Below, in pieces: positions 14,510-22,827 of a DNA stretch of 64,000 nt. The notes beneath the pieces are model-generated. The model made no database searches and was not told the DNA's origin. It saw only the letters and a list, made by a program, of their open reading frames with translations. The DNA is from CAYULW01 sp964445815. GTDB taxonomy: Bacteria > Bacteroidota > Bacteroidia > Flavobacteriales_E > Vicingaceae. Position numbers and translations under genes: made by a program. Numbering within the stretch: position 1 is the stretch's first letter; every line of letters begins with the position of its first letter. The stretch lies in contig CAYULW010000003.1 of the NCBI GenBank assembly GCA_964445815.1, positions 62,001-126,000 of the forward strand, read 5' to 3'.

Positions 14510-15583
14510 TTATCCTTTGGTTCTTTCTAATTCTTTCATCACGTCAACCAATACCTGTACACTCTCTAATGGCAAAGCATTGTACATAGACGCTCTGTAA
14601 CCACCTACAGAGCGATGTCCCTTGATGCCACTAATGTTAGCATCTTGCCATAGACGATCAAAATCTTCTTTTAATGCCTCATCCGATAAAATGAAAGTGG
14701 CATTCATGTTCGAACGATCCGCTTTAGCCGTTACGCCTTCAAAGCAAGAGTTTCGGTCGATTTCTCCATACAGAAGATCTGCTTTTTGCTGATTGATTTT
14801 TTCGATCCATTTTATCCCTCCATTCTTTTTTAACCACTCTAAGGTGAGCATGCTCACGTAAATGGAATAAACAGGAGGGGTATTGAACATGGACTCTTTG
14901 GCAATATGTGTTTTCAGGTTGAGCATGGTAGGAATGTCATTTTTGATGCGCTCTAATGCTCTTTCTTTTACAATATAAAGTGTAGTTCCCGCCGGCCCTA
15001 AATTCTTTTGAGCTCCTGCGTAAATCAGATCATAATCGGCTACTCTGATTTCTTTGCTGAAGATGTCTGAAGACATGTCACAAACCAGAGGGATTCGGCT
15101 GACCGGTGTTCTCTTGAATTGTGTGCCGAAAATGGTATTGTTGGATGTGTAATGCAAATAAGAAGCATCAGATGGAATGCCAAATCCGGTAGGGATATAA
15201 GAGAAATTCTTGTCTTCGCTACTGGCAACCACTTGCACATCACCAAAACGCTTGGCTTCCTTAATGGCTTTATTGGCCCAGGTTCCTGTATTGATATAGG
15301 CTGCTTTACCTCCCTGAGGAAAGAAGTTGTATGCTGCGGTTAAAAAACCCAGACTGGCTCCACCTTGTAAAAACAAGACCTGATACCCTTCCGGCACACC
15401 CAAAAGTTCCTTTACAAGATGTCTTGCATTTTCCATGACTTCTACAAAATCTTTGGAACGGTGGGAAATCTCTAAAATGGATAAGTTTGATCCGTTAAAA
15501 TTGTCGACGGCTGCCGCTGCCTGTTGCAACACTTCCTGTGCCAGAATACAAGGTCCCGCACTATAATTGTGAACTTTTGCCAT
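14510..15583 (-). CDS. serC: 3-phosphoserine/phosphohydroxythreonine aminotransferase
   Basis: This 357-residue class V aminotransferase makes phosphoserine from phosphohydroxypyruvate and glutamate, and may also serve pyridoxal phosphate synthesis. The N-terminal HNYSAGPCILAQEVL, the FLQGGASLGF phosphate-binding loop (res 71-80) and the PLP lysine in IYAGAQKNLGPAG (K193) are present. C-terminal GIKGHRSVGGYRASMYNALP (split here as GIKGHRSVGGY and RASMYNALP) is the family signature. It is followed by serA after nine bases, forming a serC-serA operon. Confidence 0.95.
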   Translation of the reverse strand: MAKVHNYSAGPCILAQEVLQQAAAAVDNFNGSNLSILEISHRSKDFVEVMENARHLVKELLGVPEGYQVLFLQGGASLGFLTAAYNFFPQGGKAAYINTGTWANKAIKEAKRFGDVQVVASSEDKNFSYIPTGFGIPSDASYLHYTSNNTIFGTQFKRTPVSRIPLVCDMSSDIFSKEIRVADYDLIYAGAQKNLGPAGTTLYIVKERALERIKNDIPTMLNLKTHIAKESMFNTPPVYSIYVSMLTLEWLKKNGGIKWIEKINQQKADLLYGEIDRNSCFEGVTAKADRSNMNATFILSDEALKEDFDRLWQDANISGIKGHRSVGGYRASMYNALPLESVQVLVDVMKELERTKG

Positions 15584-15736
15584 AGGGTTATAATTTAGAT
15601 GCCAAATTTGCGCATAAATTCTAAAGAATGGAAATTTGCAGTGGGCATGAACCGGGCTAAAGCATTATGATTGTGTTAAATTTTAAGGATAAAAATTTTT
15701 TTTAAAACAATCGTTCTTCAACCACTCAATTATTAC

Positions 15737-15744
15737 TATATTTG
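15737..15744 (+). promoter_or_regulatory. -7 box TATATTTG of the L31 gene
   Basis: An exact TAnnTTTG match followed by CCACCC, the C-rich discriminator seen at other strong promoters in this window. It lies 26 bases upstream of the ATG. Confidence 0.65.
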
Positions 15745-15770
15745 CCACCCATTTTTTTAAGGCAAGAATT

Positions 15771-16049
15771 ATGAGAAAAGAGATTCATCCTGAAAACTAC
15801 AGATTTGTTGTATTCAAAGACATGTCTAACGATTATGCATTTTTATCTAAGTCTACTGCAGCAAGTAAGGAGACCATAGAATGGGAAGATGGTAATGAGT
15901 ATCCTCTGGTAAAACTGGAAATTTCTCATACTTCGCACCCTTTTTACACCGGTAAGATGAAATTGGTAGATACTGCTGGACGTATTGATAAGTTCAAAAA
16001 CAGATATCAAAAATTCAATAAGAAAGAAGCAACAAAAGAAGAGAAGTAA
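15771..16049 (+). CDS. rpmE2: 50S ribosomal protein L31, type B
   Basis: This 92-residue protein is the type B (zinc-free) form of L31: MRKEIHPENYRFVVFKDMS at the start and the family end SHPFYTGKMKLVDTAGRIDKF, split here as SHPFYTGKMKLVD and AGRIDKFKNRY. The CxxC zinc ligands of type A are missing, as expected for this form. A charged KKEATKEEK tail follows. It is a single-gene unit with its own promoter and a strong bidirectional terminator shared with the convergent flavin reductase gene. Confidence 0.96.
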   Translation: MRKEIHPENYRFVVFKDMSNDYAFLSKSTAASKETIEWEDGNEYPLVKLEISHTSHPFYTGKMKLVDTAGRIDKFKNRYQKFNKKEATKEEK

Positions 16050-16067
16050 AATTTACTTCAAAAAAAT

Positions 16068-16100
16068 AAAAAAAGCCCTCGAATTTCGAGGGCTTTTTTT
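16068..16100. terminator. Bidirectional intrinsic terminator
   Basis: GCCCTCGA-ATT-TCGAGGGC forms an 8-bp G+C-rich stem flanked by AAAA and TTTTTTT. It lies between the convergent L31 and flavin reductase genes and can serve both strands. Confidence 0.92.
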
Positions 16101-16130
16101 GTTGATGAGAAATTAAATAAGACTCAAATG

Positions 16131-16967
16131 CTAACCGATCAGAGCCTTCCAAGCCTCGTCAATCTTAGTTTCAGCTAAAAGTGCTTGTGCGTTTTTCTGT
16201 TTTTGATCCCAATCTTTAGAAAAAGTCTCTTCTGAAATCTCCGGTAAGCATTCTATGTTCCCCAACATACCTAAATCATTGCCGGTTAATATGCTGCTAT
16301 TTTTAATGGGATCCGGCAATTGATCTACACCAATGCCTTTTTGTCTTATCGGTTTGGGAACTTCAAAGAGAGCATCTCCTTGAGCCCTTACGTAGTAATT
16401 GCCACCCATTCGGCCCACCAAATCAATCTTTTGTTGATCGATGTTGCCGTCTTCGCCAAGTATTCTTTCGTCAATATGAATCAAGACCACCTCGCTAATG
16501 ACTAAGTTCCCCGAACCACCTTCATCACCCAGTTCTATCACTTCTCTCACTTTGCATTCGATTTGTACGGGTGATTCTTTAACTCTGAAAGGTTTGACTC
16601 GCTCAGAAGGAATAGGGGTTAATCCGCTTTTTACAAATTCATCTACCCCCTTTTCATAAGCTGTACTCGATAGCGACATTTGTTGCACAATATCATGACT
16701 CACCACATTGATGACCACTTCCATGGTTTCTTTAATGTTGTGGTAGGTGTCTTTTTGCGTGTTCGTTCTTCCGCTTTTGGCCGGAGAAAAAATTGCAATT
16801 GGCGGTTTGGCACTAAACACGTTAAAAAAGCTAAAAGGGCTCAGGTTGCGATTGCCTTCAGCATCTATGGTTGAGGCAAAGGCAATTGGCCTCGGACCAA
16901 CCGAACCTAATAAAGTATTGTGAAGTTTACCTAATGAAACTTCTTCGGGATAAATTTTCATGAACAT
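16131..16967 (-). CDS. Flavin reductase family protein (flavoredoxin-like)
   Basis: This 278-residue cytosolic protein has the FMN-binding split barrel of the flavin reductase/flavoredoxin family: VGPRPIAFASTIDAEGNRNLSPFSFFNVFS near the N-terminus, split here as VGPRPIAFASTIDAEG and NLSPFSFFNVFSAKPP, then VINVVSHDIVQQM and VQIECKVREVIELGD. Relatives bind FMN and pass electrons from NAD(P)H or act on small ligands; the donor and acceptor are unknown. The ATG at 16967 or the second ATG at 16961 could be used. It stands alone, divergent from tRNA-Leu. Confidence 0.85.
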   Translation of the reverse strand: MFMKIYPEEVSLGKLHNTLLGSVGPRPIAFASTIDAEGNRNLSPFSFFNVFSAKPPIAIFSPAKSGRTNTQKDTYHNIKETMEVVINVVSHDIVQQMSLSSTAYEKGVDEFVKSGLTPIPSERVKPFRVKESPVQIECKVREVIELGDEGGSGNLVISEVVLIHIDERILGEDGNIDQQKIDLVGRMGGNYYVRAQGDALFEVPKPIRQKGIGVDQLPDPIKNSSILTGNDLGMLGNIECLPEISEETFSKDWDQKQKNAQALLAETKIDEAWKALIG

Positions 16968-17031
16968 TTATTTAGAAGCACAAATTTGAACATAAAGTAT
17001 GTTGATTACAAAACGAGCGAATCGAATTTAG

Positions 17032-17061
17032 TTGTCAATAATTGAAATATATATTGACAAT
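17032..17061. promoter_or_regulatory. 9-bp inverted repeat between flavin reductase and tRNA-Leu
   Basis: TTGTCAATA and TATTGACAA are perfect reverse complements separated by 12 bases. They overlap the -33 region of the tRNA promoter and lie within 100 bases of the flavin reductase start, so the site could be an operator for either. No regulator is apparent. Confidence 0.35.
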
Positions 17062-17073
17062 TTATTACTTTTG
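17042..17073 (+). promoter_or_regulatory. tRNA-Leu promoter (-33 TTG, -7 TACTTTTG)
   Basis: The -7 box TACTTTTG at 17066-17073 is followed by CGCTCC. A TTG at 17042-17044 gives a 21-base spacing. The start would be about 30 bases before the mature tRNA. Confidence 0.6.
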
Positions 17074-17111
17074 CGCTCCTATTTTTCGGAATAGAAGTTC
17101 ATTTATTTAAA

Positions 17112-17193
17112 GCGGATGTGGTGAAATTGGTAGACACGCTAGACTTAGGATCTAGTGCTTCACGGCGTGTGGGTTCGAGTCCCTCCATCCGCA
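17112..17193 (+). tRNA. tRNA-Leu (anticodon TAG)
   Basis: The acceptor stem GCGGATG pairs with CATCCGC, followed by discriminator A; no CCA is encoded. The D arm has GGTAGACAC, the anticodon stem CTAGA/TCTAG encloses the loop CTTAGGA (anticodon TAG, reading CUN codons), a class II variable arm TGCTTCACGGCGT is present, and the T arm has GGGTTCGAGTCCC. The class II variable arm fits leucine. It has its own promoter and terminator. Confidence 0.97.
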
Positions 17194-17200
17194 CAAGATC

Positions 17201-17237
17201 AATGGCGTTAAAGTGAAGCTTTTACGCCATTTTTTTT
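17201..17237 (+). terminator. Terminator after tRNA-Leu
   Basis: AATGGCGTTAAAG and CTTTTACGCCATT form a 13-bp stem with one mismatch, followed by eight T. It ends 16 bases before the trigger factor ATG, for which no separate -7 box is visible, so tig may be expressed by read-through. Confidence 0.85.
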
Positions 17238-17253
17238 AAATACAAACAATATC

Positions 17254-18603
17254 ATGGAAGTTGTAAGAAAAGACATTGACAAACTCAACGCAGAAATCAC
17301 AATTAAGATTGCTGAAGCAGACTATAAAGACAAAGTTGATGCTTCATTGAGAAATTATCGTAAACAAGCTAAAATGCCCGGATTTAGACCCGGTAAAGTA
17401 CCAATGGGCATGGTGAAAAAAATGGTGGGCAACAGCATATTGGTTGAAGAGATCAATAGAGTTTTGTCAGACAGCATCTACAAATACATTGGCGATAACA
17501 AGATTGAGATTTTAGGAAACCCAATGCCAAAAGCAGATGAACAAGCCATTGATTGGGATGCCCAAAAAGAATTTGAGTTTACCTACGAATTAGGTTTAGC
17601 ACCTGAAGTAAAGGTGTCGTTGAGTGAGAAAGATAAGTTTGATAAATACAAGGTGAAGATTTCTGATAAAATGCTCAATGAGCAAATTACTGAAATGGCA
17701 AAACGTTATGGAAAGATGATAGAAACCGACTCATCTGAAAAGGGCGACATGCTTTACGGTAAATTTGAGCAGTTAGAGAAAGGCAAGATAAAAGAAGAAG
17801 GCATTTCTAAGGAAACCGTTTTAAACATCTCAACCATTGACAAAGAAAAAGATCAAAAGCCTTTTATAGGCGTGAAAGTTGGTGATGTGATTAAGTGCAA
17901 ACCTCAAAAAATGGCATCAGCCAATTATGTAGCAGCCTGGTTAGGGATAGACGAGAAATACATTAAAGACATCAGTTCTGACTTTCAGTTTACTGTTCAA
18001 AAGATACACCGTACAGAACCGGCGGAGTTAAATCAGGATTTCTTTGATAAGTTATACGGTAAGGATGTGATCAAATCAGAAGAGGAGTTAAAAGACAAGA
18101 TCAAGTCCGAAATGGAGAAGAGCTTTGAGCAAAATGCAGAGCAATTGTTTGAAAGAGATGTTCAAGATTACCTGATCAAAAAAGCCAAATTGAATCTGCC
18201 TGATGAATTCATGAAAAGATGGCTAGAAACGGCTAATGAAAAACCCATCACCAAAGAGCAGATTGAAGAAGAGTATGATCAATATGCGACCGGATTAAAA
18301 TGGCAATTGATTGAAAACAAATTGATCAAAGAGAACAACATTGAAGTCGCTAAAGAAGAAGTAGTTGAACATACCAAAAACATGATTCGTCAACAATTGG
18401 CCGGTATGGGGCAAGGCATGATGGAAGATGAAGAAATGACGGAAACAGCCAATCGTGTTTTGCAAAATCAGGATGAAGCCAGGCGCTTGTATGAGCAGGT
18501 ATATCAGCTGAAATTGAGAGACTTTTACAATTCTACGGTAAAGCTTAAGGAAAAAGAAATTAGCTATGATGATTTCGTTAAATTAGCTGAGAAAAAGCGC
18601 TAG
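17254..18603 (+). CDS. tig: Trigger factor (ribosome-associated chaperone)
   Basis: This 449-residue protein binds nascent chains at the ribosome exit tunnel. The N-terminal ribosome-binding domain has GFRPGKVPMGMVKKMVG, the family signature (res ~43-59). The FKBP-type middle region (res ~155-245) is less recognisable than in proteobacteria, as often seen in Bacteroidota. The C-terminal domain is helical and charged, with a GMGQGMMEDEEMTET segment near the end. It precedes clpP and clpX, the common tig-clpP-clpX order, linking folding and proteolysis. Confidence 0.95.
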   Translation: MEVVRKDIDKLNAEITIKIAEADYKDKVDASLRNYRKQAKMPGFRPGKVPMGMVKKMVGNSILVEEINRVLSDSIYKYIGDNKIEILGNPMPKADEQAIDWDAQKEFEFTYELGLAPEVKVSLSEKDKFDKYKVKISDKMLNEQITEMAKRYGKMIETDSSEKGDMLYGKFEQLEKGKIKEEGISKETVLNISTIDKEKDQKPFIGVKVGDVIKCKPQKMASANYVAAWLGIDEKYIKDISSDFQFTVQKIHRTEPAELNQDFFDKLYGKDVIKSEEELKDKIKSEMEKSFEQNAEQLFERDVQDYLIKKAKLNLPDEFMKRWLETANEKPITKEQIEEEYDQYATGLKWQLIENKLIKENNIEVAKEEVVEHTKNMIRQQLAGMGQGMMEDEEMTETANRVLQNQDEARRLYEQVYQLKLRDFYNSTVKLKEKEISYDDFVKLAEKKR

Positions 18604-18666
18604 AGGCAACTTCAATAGCCTGAGTAGTGTTTAGTTTTCAGCAAATCATAAAACGAAATTAAAAAC

Positions 18667-19329
18667 ATGGATTTTTCTAAAGAGTTTAAAAAATACGCCA
18701 CCAAACATCAGGGTTTAAGTAGCATGCATGTAGACCATTACATTGATGCTTCAATAACACCTTATATCATCGAAGAGCGCCAATTGAACGTGGCCCAAAT
18801 GGATGTCTTTTCACGTTTAATGATGGATCGCATTATCTTTTTGGGGACCGGCATCAATGATCAGGTAGCGAATATCATTCAAGCACAGTTGTTGTTTTTA
18901 GAATCAGCTGATGCAAAGAAAGACATTCAGATTTATCTGAATTCACCCGGAGGTTCCGTTTATGCAGGTTTGGGTATTTATGATACGATGCAATACATTG
19001 CACCTGATGTGGCAACTATCTGCACAGGTATGGCCGCTTCCATGGGAGCAGTTCTACTCTGTGCCGGAGCAGATGGAAAGCGAACTGCATTGCCTCATTC
19101 TAGAGTGATGATACATCAGCCAATGGCAGGTACTCAGGGACAGGCTTCCGATATGGAAATTGCGGTCAAGGAAGTTCTGAAGATGAAAAAAGAGCTTTAT
19201 GATATTATTGCGACGCACTCTAAACAAAAGTTTGATAAAGTAGAAGAGGATGCGGATCGCGATTACTGGATGTCTGCACAAGAAGCCAAAGATTATGGTA
19301 TGATTGACGAGGTATTGGCACGTAAATAA
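18667..19329 (+). CDS. clpP: ATP-dependent Clp protease proteolytic subunit
   Basis: This 220-residue serine peptidase forms the ClpP barrel that degrades substrates unfolded by ClpX. The triad can be read as Ser125 in CTGMAASMGAVLL, His150 in RVMIHQPM and Asp199 in ADRDYWMSA. The substrate-contact segment YLNSPGGSVYAGLGIYDTM, split here as YLNSPGGSV and GLGIYDTM, is intact. The N-terminal ~30 residues probably include a propeptide. It lies between tig (63 bases upstream) and clpX. Confidence 0.97.
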   Translation: MDFSKEFKKYATKHQGLSSMHVDHYIDASITPYIIEERQLNVAQMDVFSRLMMDRIIFLGTGINDQVANIIQAQLLFLESADAKKDIQIYLNSPGGSVYAGLGIYDTMQYIAPDVATICTGMAASMGAVLLCAGADGKRTALPHSRVMIHQPMAGTQGQASDMEIAVKEVLKMKKELYDIIATHSKQKFDKVEEDADRDYWMSAQEAKDYGMIDEVLARK

Positions 19330-19349
19330 GTCAATAGTTCTGAAATGAT

Positions 19350-19384
19350 TAAATTTGATCCCGCTTCAGGCGGGATTATTTTTT
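19350..19384 (+). terminator. clpP-clpX intergenic hairpin with overlapping -7-like box
   Basis: ATCCCGC-TTCAG-GCGGGAT is a 7-bp stem followed by a T-rich tract ending three bases before the clpX ATG. It resembles an intrinsic terminator or attenuator. TAAATTTG at 19350-19357 matches the -7 box, so a clpX transcript could begin within the hairpin and escape it. Confidence 0.6.
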
Positions 19385-19387
19385 GAT

Positions 19388-20614
19388 ATGAAAGACAATA
19401 AAACCATCACCTGTTCTTTTTGCGGCAGAGATAAGAAAGATACTAATGTCTTGATTGCCGGTATTACGGGCCACATTTGTGACAATTGTATTGCGCAGGC
19501 AGGAGCAATTGTTAAGGAAGAAATTTTACCTCAGAAAGAAGAGAGCCTTAATCTCAATATCCTTAAACCTAAGCAGATAAAGGCACATTTAGACGATTAT
19601 GTCATTGGTCAAGAAGAGGCCAAGAAAGTGCTTTCCGTTGCTGTTTATAATCATTATAAGCGCATTACACGTGGTAAGTTAGATGATATTGAGATTGAGA
19701 AGTCGAACGTGCTTTTGGTTGGTGAGACAGGTACAGGTAAAACCTTGCTGGCAAAAACCATTGCAAAGTTGCTGGAAGTGCCTTTTTGTATTGCTGATGC
19801 AACAGTATTGACCGAAGCCGGTTATGTTGGAGAGGATGTGGAAAGCATACTGTCCCGATTATTACAGGCAGCAGATTACGATGTGAAGAAGGCAGAGAGG
19901 GGTATTGTCTTCATTGATGAAATAGACAAGATAGCAAGGAAAAGCGATAATCCATCCATTACCAGAGACGTTTCTGGAGAAGGGGTTCAGCAGGCCTTAC
20001 TTAAACTGCTGGAAGGAGCTACGGTAAGTGTACCTCCTCAGGGTGGCAGAAAACACCCCGAACAAAAAATGGTGCAGATCAATACGCAGAATATATTATT
20101 CATTTGCGGAGGAGCATTTAGTGGAATAGACAAGACCATCTCAAAAAGATTAAATGTGAATGCGATCGGATACAAGAGCAAGGAAGACAATGCAGAGGTT
20201 GATCCTGATAATTTTCTAAAGTATGTGACTCCTCATGATATTCGCAGTTTTGGTTTGATTCCCGAATTGATTGGGCGTATTCCAGTGCTGACTCACCTTA
20301 ATCCATTGGATAAATCGGCCTTAAGGCGGATTTTGACGGAACCGCGTAATTCCATTATTAAACAGTACATCCGTTTGTTTGAGATGGATAATGTGGAGTT
20401 GAGTTTTGATAAAGAGGTCCTAGATTTGATTGTTGATAAGGCCGAGGAGTTCAAGTTAGGAGCAAGGGGTTTAAGATCCATTTGCGAGGCCATTATGTTA
20501 GATGCCATGTACGATGCTCCGTCCAAAGTAACGGTTGAAAAGCTAAAGATTGATTTGCGTTACGCCAATTCAAAGCTCAATCATGCTTCATTAAAGAAAT
20601 TGAGAGTAGCCTAA
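19388..20614 (+). CDS. clpX: ATP-dependent Clp protease ATP-binding subunit ClpX
   Basis: This 408-residue AAA+ unfoldase feeds ClpP. The N-terminal zinc-binding domain has C9, C12, C31 and C34 (CSFC, CDNC). Walker A is GETGTGKT and Walker B is IVFIDEIDKIA; the sensor and IGF-type regions (IGYKSKE, RIPVLTHL) follow. The start is the ATG at 19388 because upstream in-frame codons read through the intergenic hairpin and have no ATG. Its stop overlaps that of the convergent lipoprotein gene by four bases. Confidence 0.97.
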   Translation: MKDNKTITCSFCGRDKKDTNVLIAGITGHICDNCIAQAGAIVKEEILPQKEESLNLNILKPKQIKAHLDDYVIGQEEAKKVLSVAVYNHYKRITRGKLDDIEIEKSNVLLVGETGTGKTLLAKTIAKLLEVPFCIADATVLTEAGYVGEDVESILSRLLQAADYDVKKAERGIVFIDEIDKIARKSDNPSITRDVSGEGVQQALLKLLEGATVSVPPQGGRKHPEQKMVQINTQNILFICGGAFSGIDKTISKRLNVNAIGYKSKEDNAEVDPDNFLKYVTPHDIRSFGLIPELIGRIPVLTHLNPLDKSALRRILTEPRNSIIKQYIRLFEMDNVELSFDKEVLDLIVDKAEEFKLGARGLRSICEAIMLDAMYDAPSKVTVEKLKIDLRYANSKLNHASLKKLRVA

Positions 20615-21426
20615 TCATAAATAAAGGTTCGTGTAATTGTTTTGTTTCCGTCGACCTCCTTTATAGTATGGGGAAACCTTAGATGGTTATAGGATGAGAC
20701 GTATTTATGGTGTTGCTTAATTATACCATTCTCAAGAATCGTTATTTCACTAATATTATTCTTTGATAGTCGTTGTAGGACGGTTCTATCTTCTGGAAAC
20801 AAGCTTAGACTGGAAATATCAATGTATTGTTCTTGAATAGGAGGCTTAGTAGATCCATCATGTTTCAACTCAATAAGACGTCTCTTGTTAGGAGGCAATC
20901 CATTTGTTTCAATTAATTCCATGCTAGTTATATTTTCATTCTCTATAGTAGCGAGATACTTTGTTGAATCAATACCATTAAACGAATGAAAAACGGAATT
21001 AATATGACTTACGATAGTACCAATATATTGATATTCAATTGTGCTGACGAGGTTTTGATTGCTATAATTTAGTTCTTTCTTAAGAAGGCCATTTGGATAG
21101 TACTTAAAACGTTTAATTGTATCAATAAATCCGGTATTGTATTTTTTAAAGAGAGACTCTAGGTTGGCGTTTGAATCATAAGCATAGAAAGTTGTATCAG
21201 GTAAACCTATGCTATTGTTAAGATACCGATAGATTGTCAACTTTAACCTATTGTTTTCATAAACATAAAGCACCTTGCTAGTGTCATTGGAGTTGAATTC
21301 GGAAATAATTATTTGTTCTTCAATAAGTCTCCCGTTTATTGGTGTTACTTGTAATTTAGAGTCATCATCCTTTTTACAAGAAAAAAAGGATAATAGACCA
21401 AATAGAATAACGAAGTAATTTTTCAT
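20611..21426 (-). CDS. Lipoprotein of unknown function with RHS/YD-like strands
   Basis: This 271-residue protein begins with MKNYFVILFGLLSFFSC, a lipoprotein signal with the lipobox cysteine at residue 17, followed by KKDDD. In Bacteroidota such charged residues after the cysteine can favour surface exposure. The mature part is rich in short beta repeats such as LYVYENNRL, TFYAYDSNANLESLF and KRFKYYPNGLLKKE, like those of RHS/YD or DUF4595-type proteins. No enzyme motif is visible. The ATG at 21426 is used, since the upstream in-frame codon is TTG. It lies downstream of folA by 12 bases and is likely cotranscribed. Confidence 0.65.
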   Translation of the reverse strand: MKNYFVILFGLLSFFSCKKDDDSKLQVTPINGRLIEEQIIISEFNSNDTSKVLYVYENNRLKLTIYRYLNNSIGLPDTTFYAYDSNANLESLFKKYNTGFIDTIKRFKYYPNGLLKKELNYSNQNLVSTIEYQYIGTIVSHINSVFHSFNGIDSTKYLATIENENITSMELIETNGLPPNKRRLIELKHDGSTKPPIQEQYIDISSLSLFPEDRTVLQRLSKNNISEITILENGIIKQHHKYVSSYNHLRFPHTIKEVDGNKTITRTFIYD

Positions 21427-21438
21427 GTTATTCAAACG

Positions 21439-21933
21439 TTAAGCATTTCGTTCCCATAACTGGAAGCTAAAAGCAAAAGCATGTTTCTCGTCTTTAGAAT
21501 GATATTCCTCAGAAATTAGATTCCAATGTTCTTTATCTAAGTTGGGATAATAGGTGTCTCCGTCCATTTCAGTATGCACCTTTGTCAAATAAATTCGATC
21601 TGTAAGTTTGAGCGTTTGTCTATAAATTTCTCCACCACCAATGATCATGAGTTCAGTTTCACCATTATCTTTAGCATGCTGAATCGCGGATTGGATATCA
21701 TGAAAAACAATTGCATCATTTGCAGAAAAAGATGTGTCTCTTGTAATAATCATGTTGACTCGATGAGGTAAAGCTTTTCCAAAAGTTTCAAAGTTCTTTC
21801 TGCCGGTTAGGATGTGATGCCCTTTAGTGGTTTTGACAAAAAACCGCATGTCATCCGGCAATTTCCAAGGCAGATCCTGATTATTCCCAATTACATTGTT
21901 CTCTGATGCAGCAACGATGTGTGAAATGATCAT
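21439..21933 (-). CDS. folA: Dihydrofolate reductase
   Basis: This 164-residue enzyme reduces dihydrofolate with NADPH. ASENNVIGNNQDLPWKLPDDM (split here as ASENNVIGNN and DLPWKLPDDM) holds the WxLPxD site with the acidic residue D28, HHILTGRKNFETFG is the NADPH loop, and MIIGGGEIYRQTL is the C-terminal signature. It follows thyA by four bases; thymidylate synthase makes the dihydrofolate that this enzyme recycles. Confidence 0.96.
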   Translation of the reverse strand: MIISHIVAASENNVIGNNQDLPWKLPDDMRFFVKTTKGHHILTGRKNFETFGKALPHRVNMIITRDTSFSANDAIVFHDIQSAIQHAKDNGETELMIIGGGEIYRQTLKLTDRIYLTKVHTEMDGDTYYPNLDKEHWNLISEEYHSKDEKHAFAFSFQLWERNA

Positions 21934-21937
21934 ATGC

Positions 21938-22732
21938 TTAAACGGCTACGGCTGCTTTAATGTGTGGATGCGGGTCATAATTTTCGAGTGTAAAATCTTC
22001 ATACTTGAACTCAAATAAATCTTTCACATCAGGATTTATTCGCATGTTTGGTAATGTTCGAAACTCGCGAGTAAGTTGCAATTCAGCCTGCTCAAAATGA
22101 TTGGAGTAGAGATGTGCATCACCAAGAGTATGTACAAAGTCTCCATATTTTAAATCGCATACCTGAGCCATCATCATGGTTAATAGAGCATAGGAGGCAA
22201 TATTAAAGGGTACACCTAAAAAGGTATCGGCGCTTCTTTGATAGAGTTGGCATGAGAGTTTACCATCAGCAACGTAGAACTGAAAAAATGCATGGCAGGG
22301 GGGGAGCGCCATATTTTCAATCTCGGCTACATTCCATGCGCTAACAATAATTCTTCTGGAGTCCGGAGTATTTTTAATTTGATCAATGACCTTTTTGATT
22401 TGATCAATTTTTTCTCCTGAAGGACTTGGCCATGATCGCCATTGAGAACCGTATACCGGTCCGAGATTACCTTCTTCATCAGCCCATTCATCCCAAATAC
22501 TGACTCCGTTTTCTTTTAGATACTTTATGTTGGTGTCTCCGCTTAAAAACCATAGAAGTTCATGAATGATAGATCGCAGATGTAGCTTTTTGGTGGTAAT
22601 CAAAGGAAAGCCTTCTTGAAGATCAAATCGCATTTGATAGCCAAAAACGCTTCGGGTTCCGGTTCCTGTGCGGTCAGATTTGTCCACACCTTGGTCTAAG
22701 ATATGTCTTAAAAGATCGTGGTATTGCTGCAT
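21938..22732 (-). CDS. thyA: Thymidylate synthase
   Basis: This 264-residue enzyme methylates dUMP to dTMP using methylenetetrahydrofolate. The length equals that of the E. coli enzyme and the catalytic cysteine is at the same position, C146 in MALPPCHAFFQFYV. DRTGTGTRSVFG, the dUMP-binding QLYQRSADTFLGVPFNIASYA (split here as QLYQRSAD and GVPFNIASYA) and the C-terminal HPHIKAAVAV are intact. It leads the thyA-folA operon, with a -7 box 25 bases upstream. Confidence 0.98.
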   Translation of the reverse strand: MQQYHDLLRHILDQGVDKSDRTGTGTRSVFGYQMRFDLQEGFPLITTKKLHLRSIIHELLWFLSGDTNIKYLKENGVSIWDEWADEEGNLGPVYGSQWRSWPSPSGEKIDQIKKVIDQIKNTPDSRRIIVSAWNVAEIENMALPPCHAFFQFYVADGKLSCQLYQRSADTFLGVPFNIASYALLTMMMAQVCDLKYGDFVHTLGDAHLYSNHFEQAELQLTREFRTLPNMRINPDVKDLFEFKYEDFTLENYDPHPHIKAAVAV

Positions 22733-22757
22733 TTAGAAATGATGTACTAATTCAGTT

Positions 22758-22765
22758 CAAATTTA
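22758..22765 (-). promoter_or_regulatory. -7 box TAAATTTG of thyA-folA
   Basis: An exact TAnnTTTG match on the minus strand, 25 bases upstream of the thyA ATG. It is followed by AACTGA, not the C-rich discriminator. Confidence 0.55.
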
Positions 22766-22827
22766 TTATTCATAAGCGCACCATTAAAATTTTCAGTAAG
22801 GAATTAGCAACAAGATATGAACAGCTA

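Noticed and set aside
15771..16049. L31 without CxxC as a damaged gene
   Set aside because: The absence of zinc ligands is normal for type B L31.
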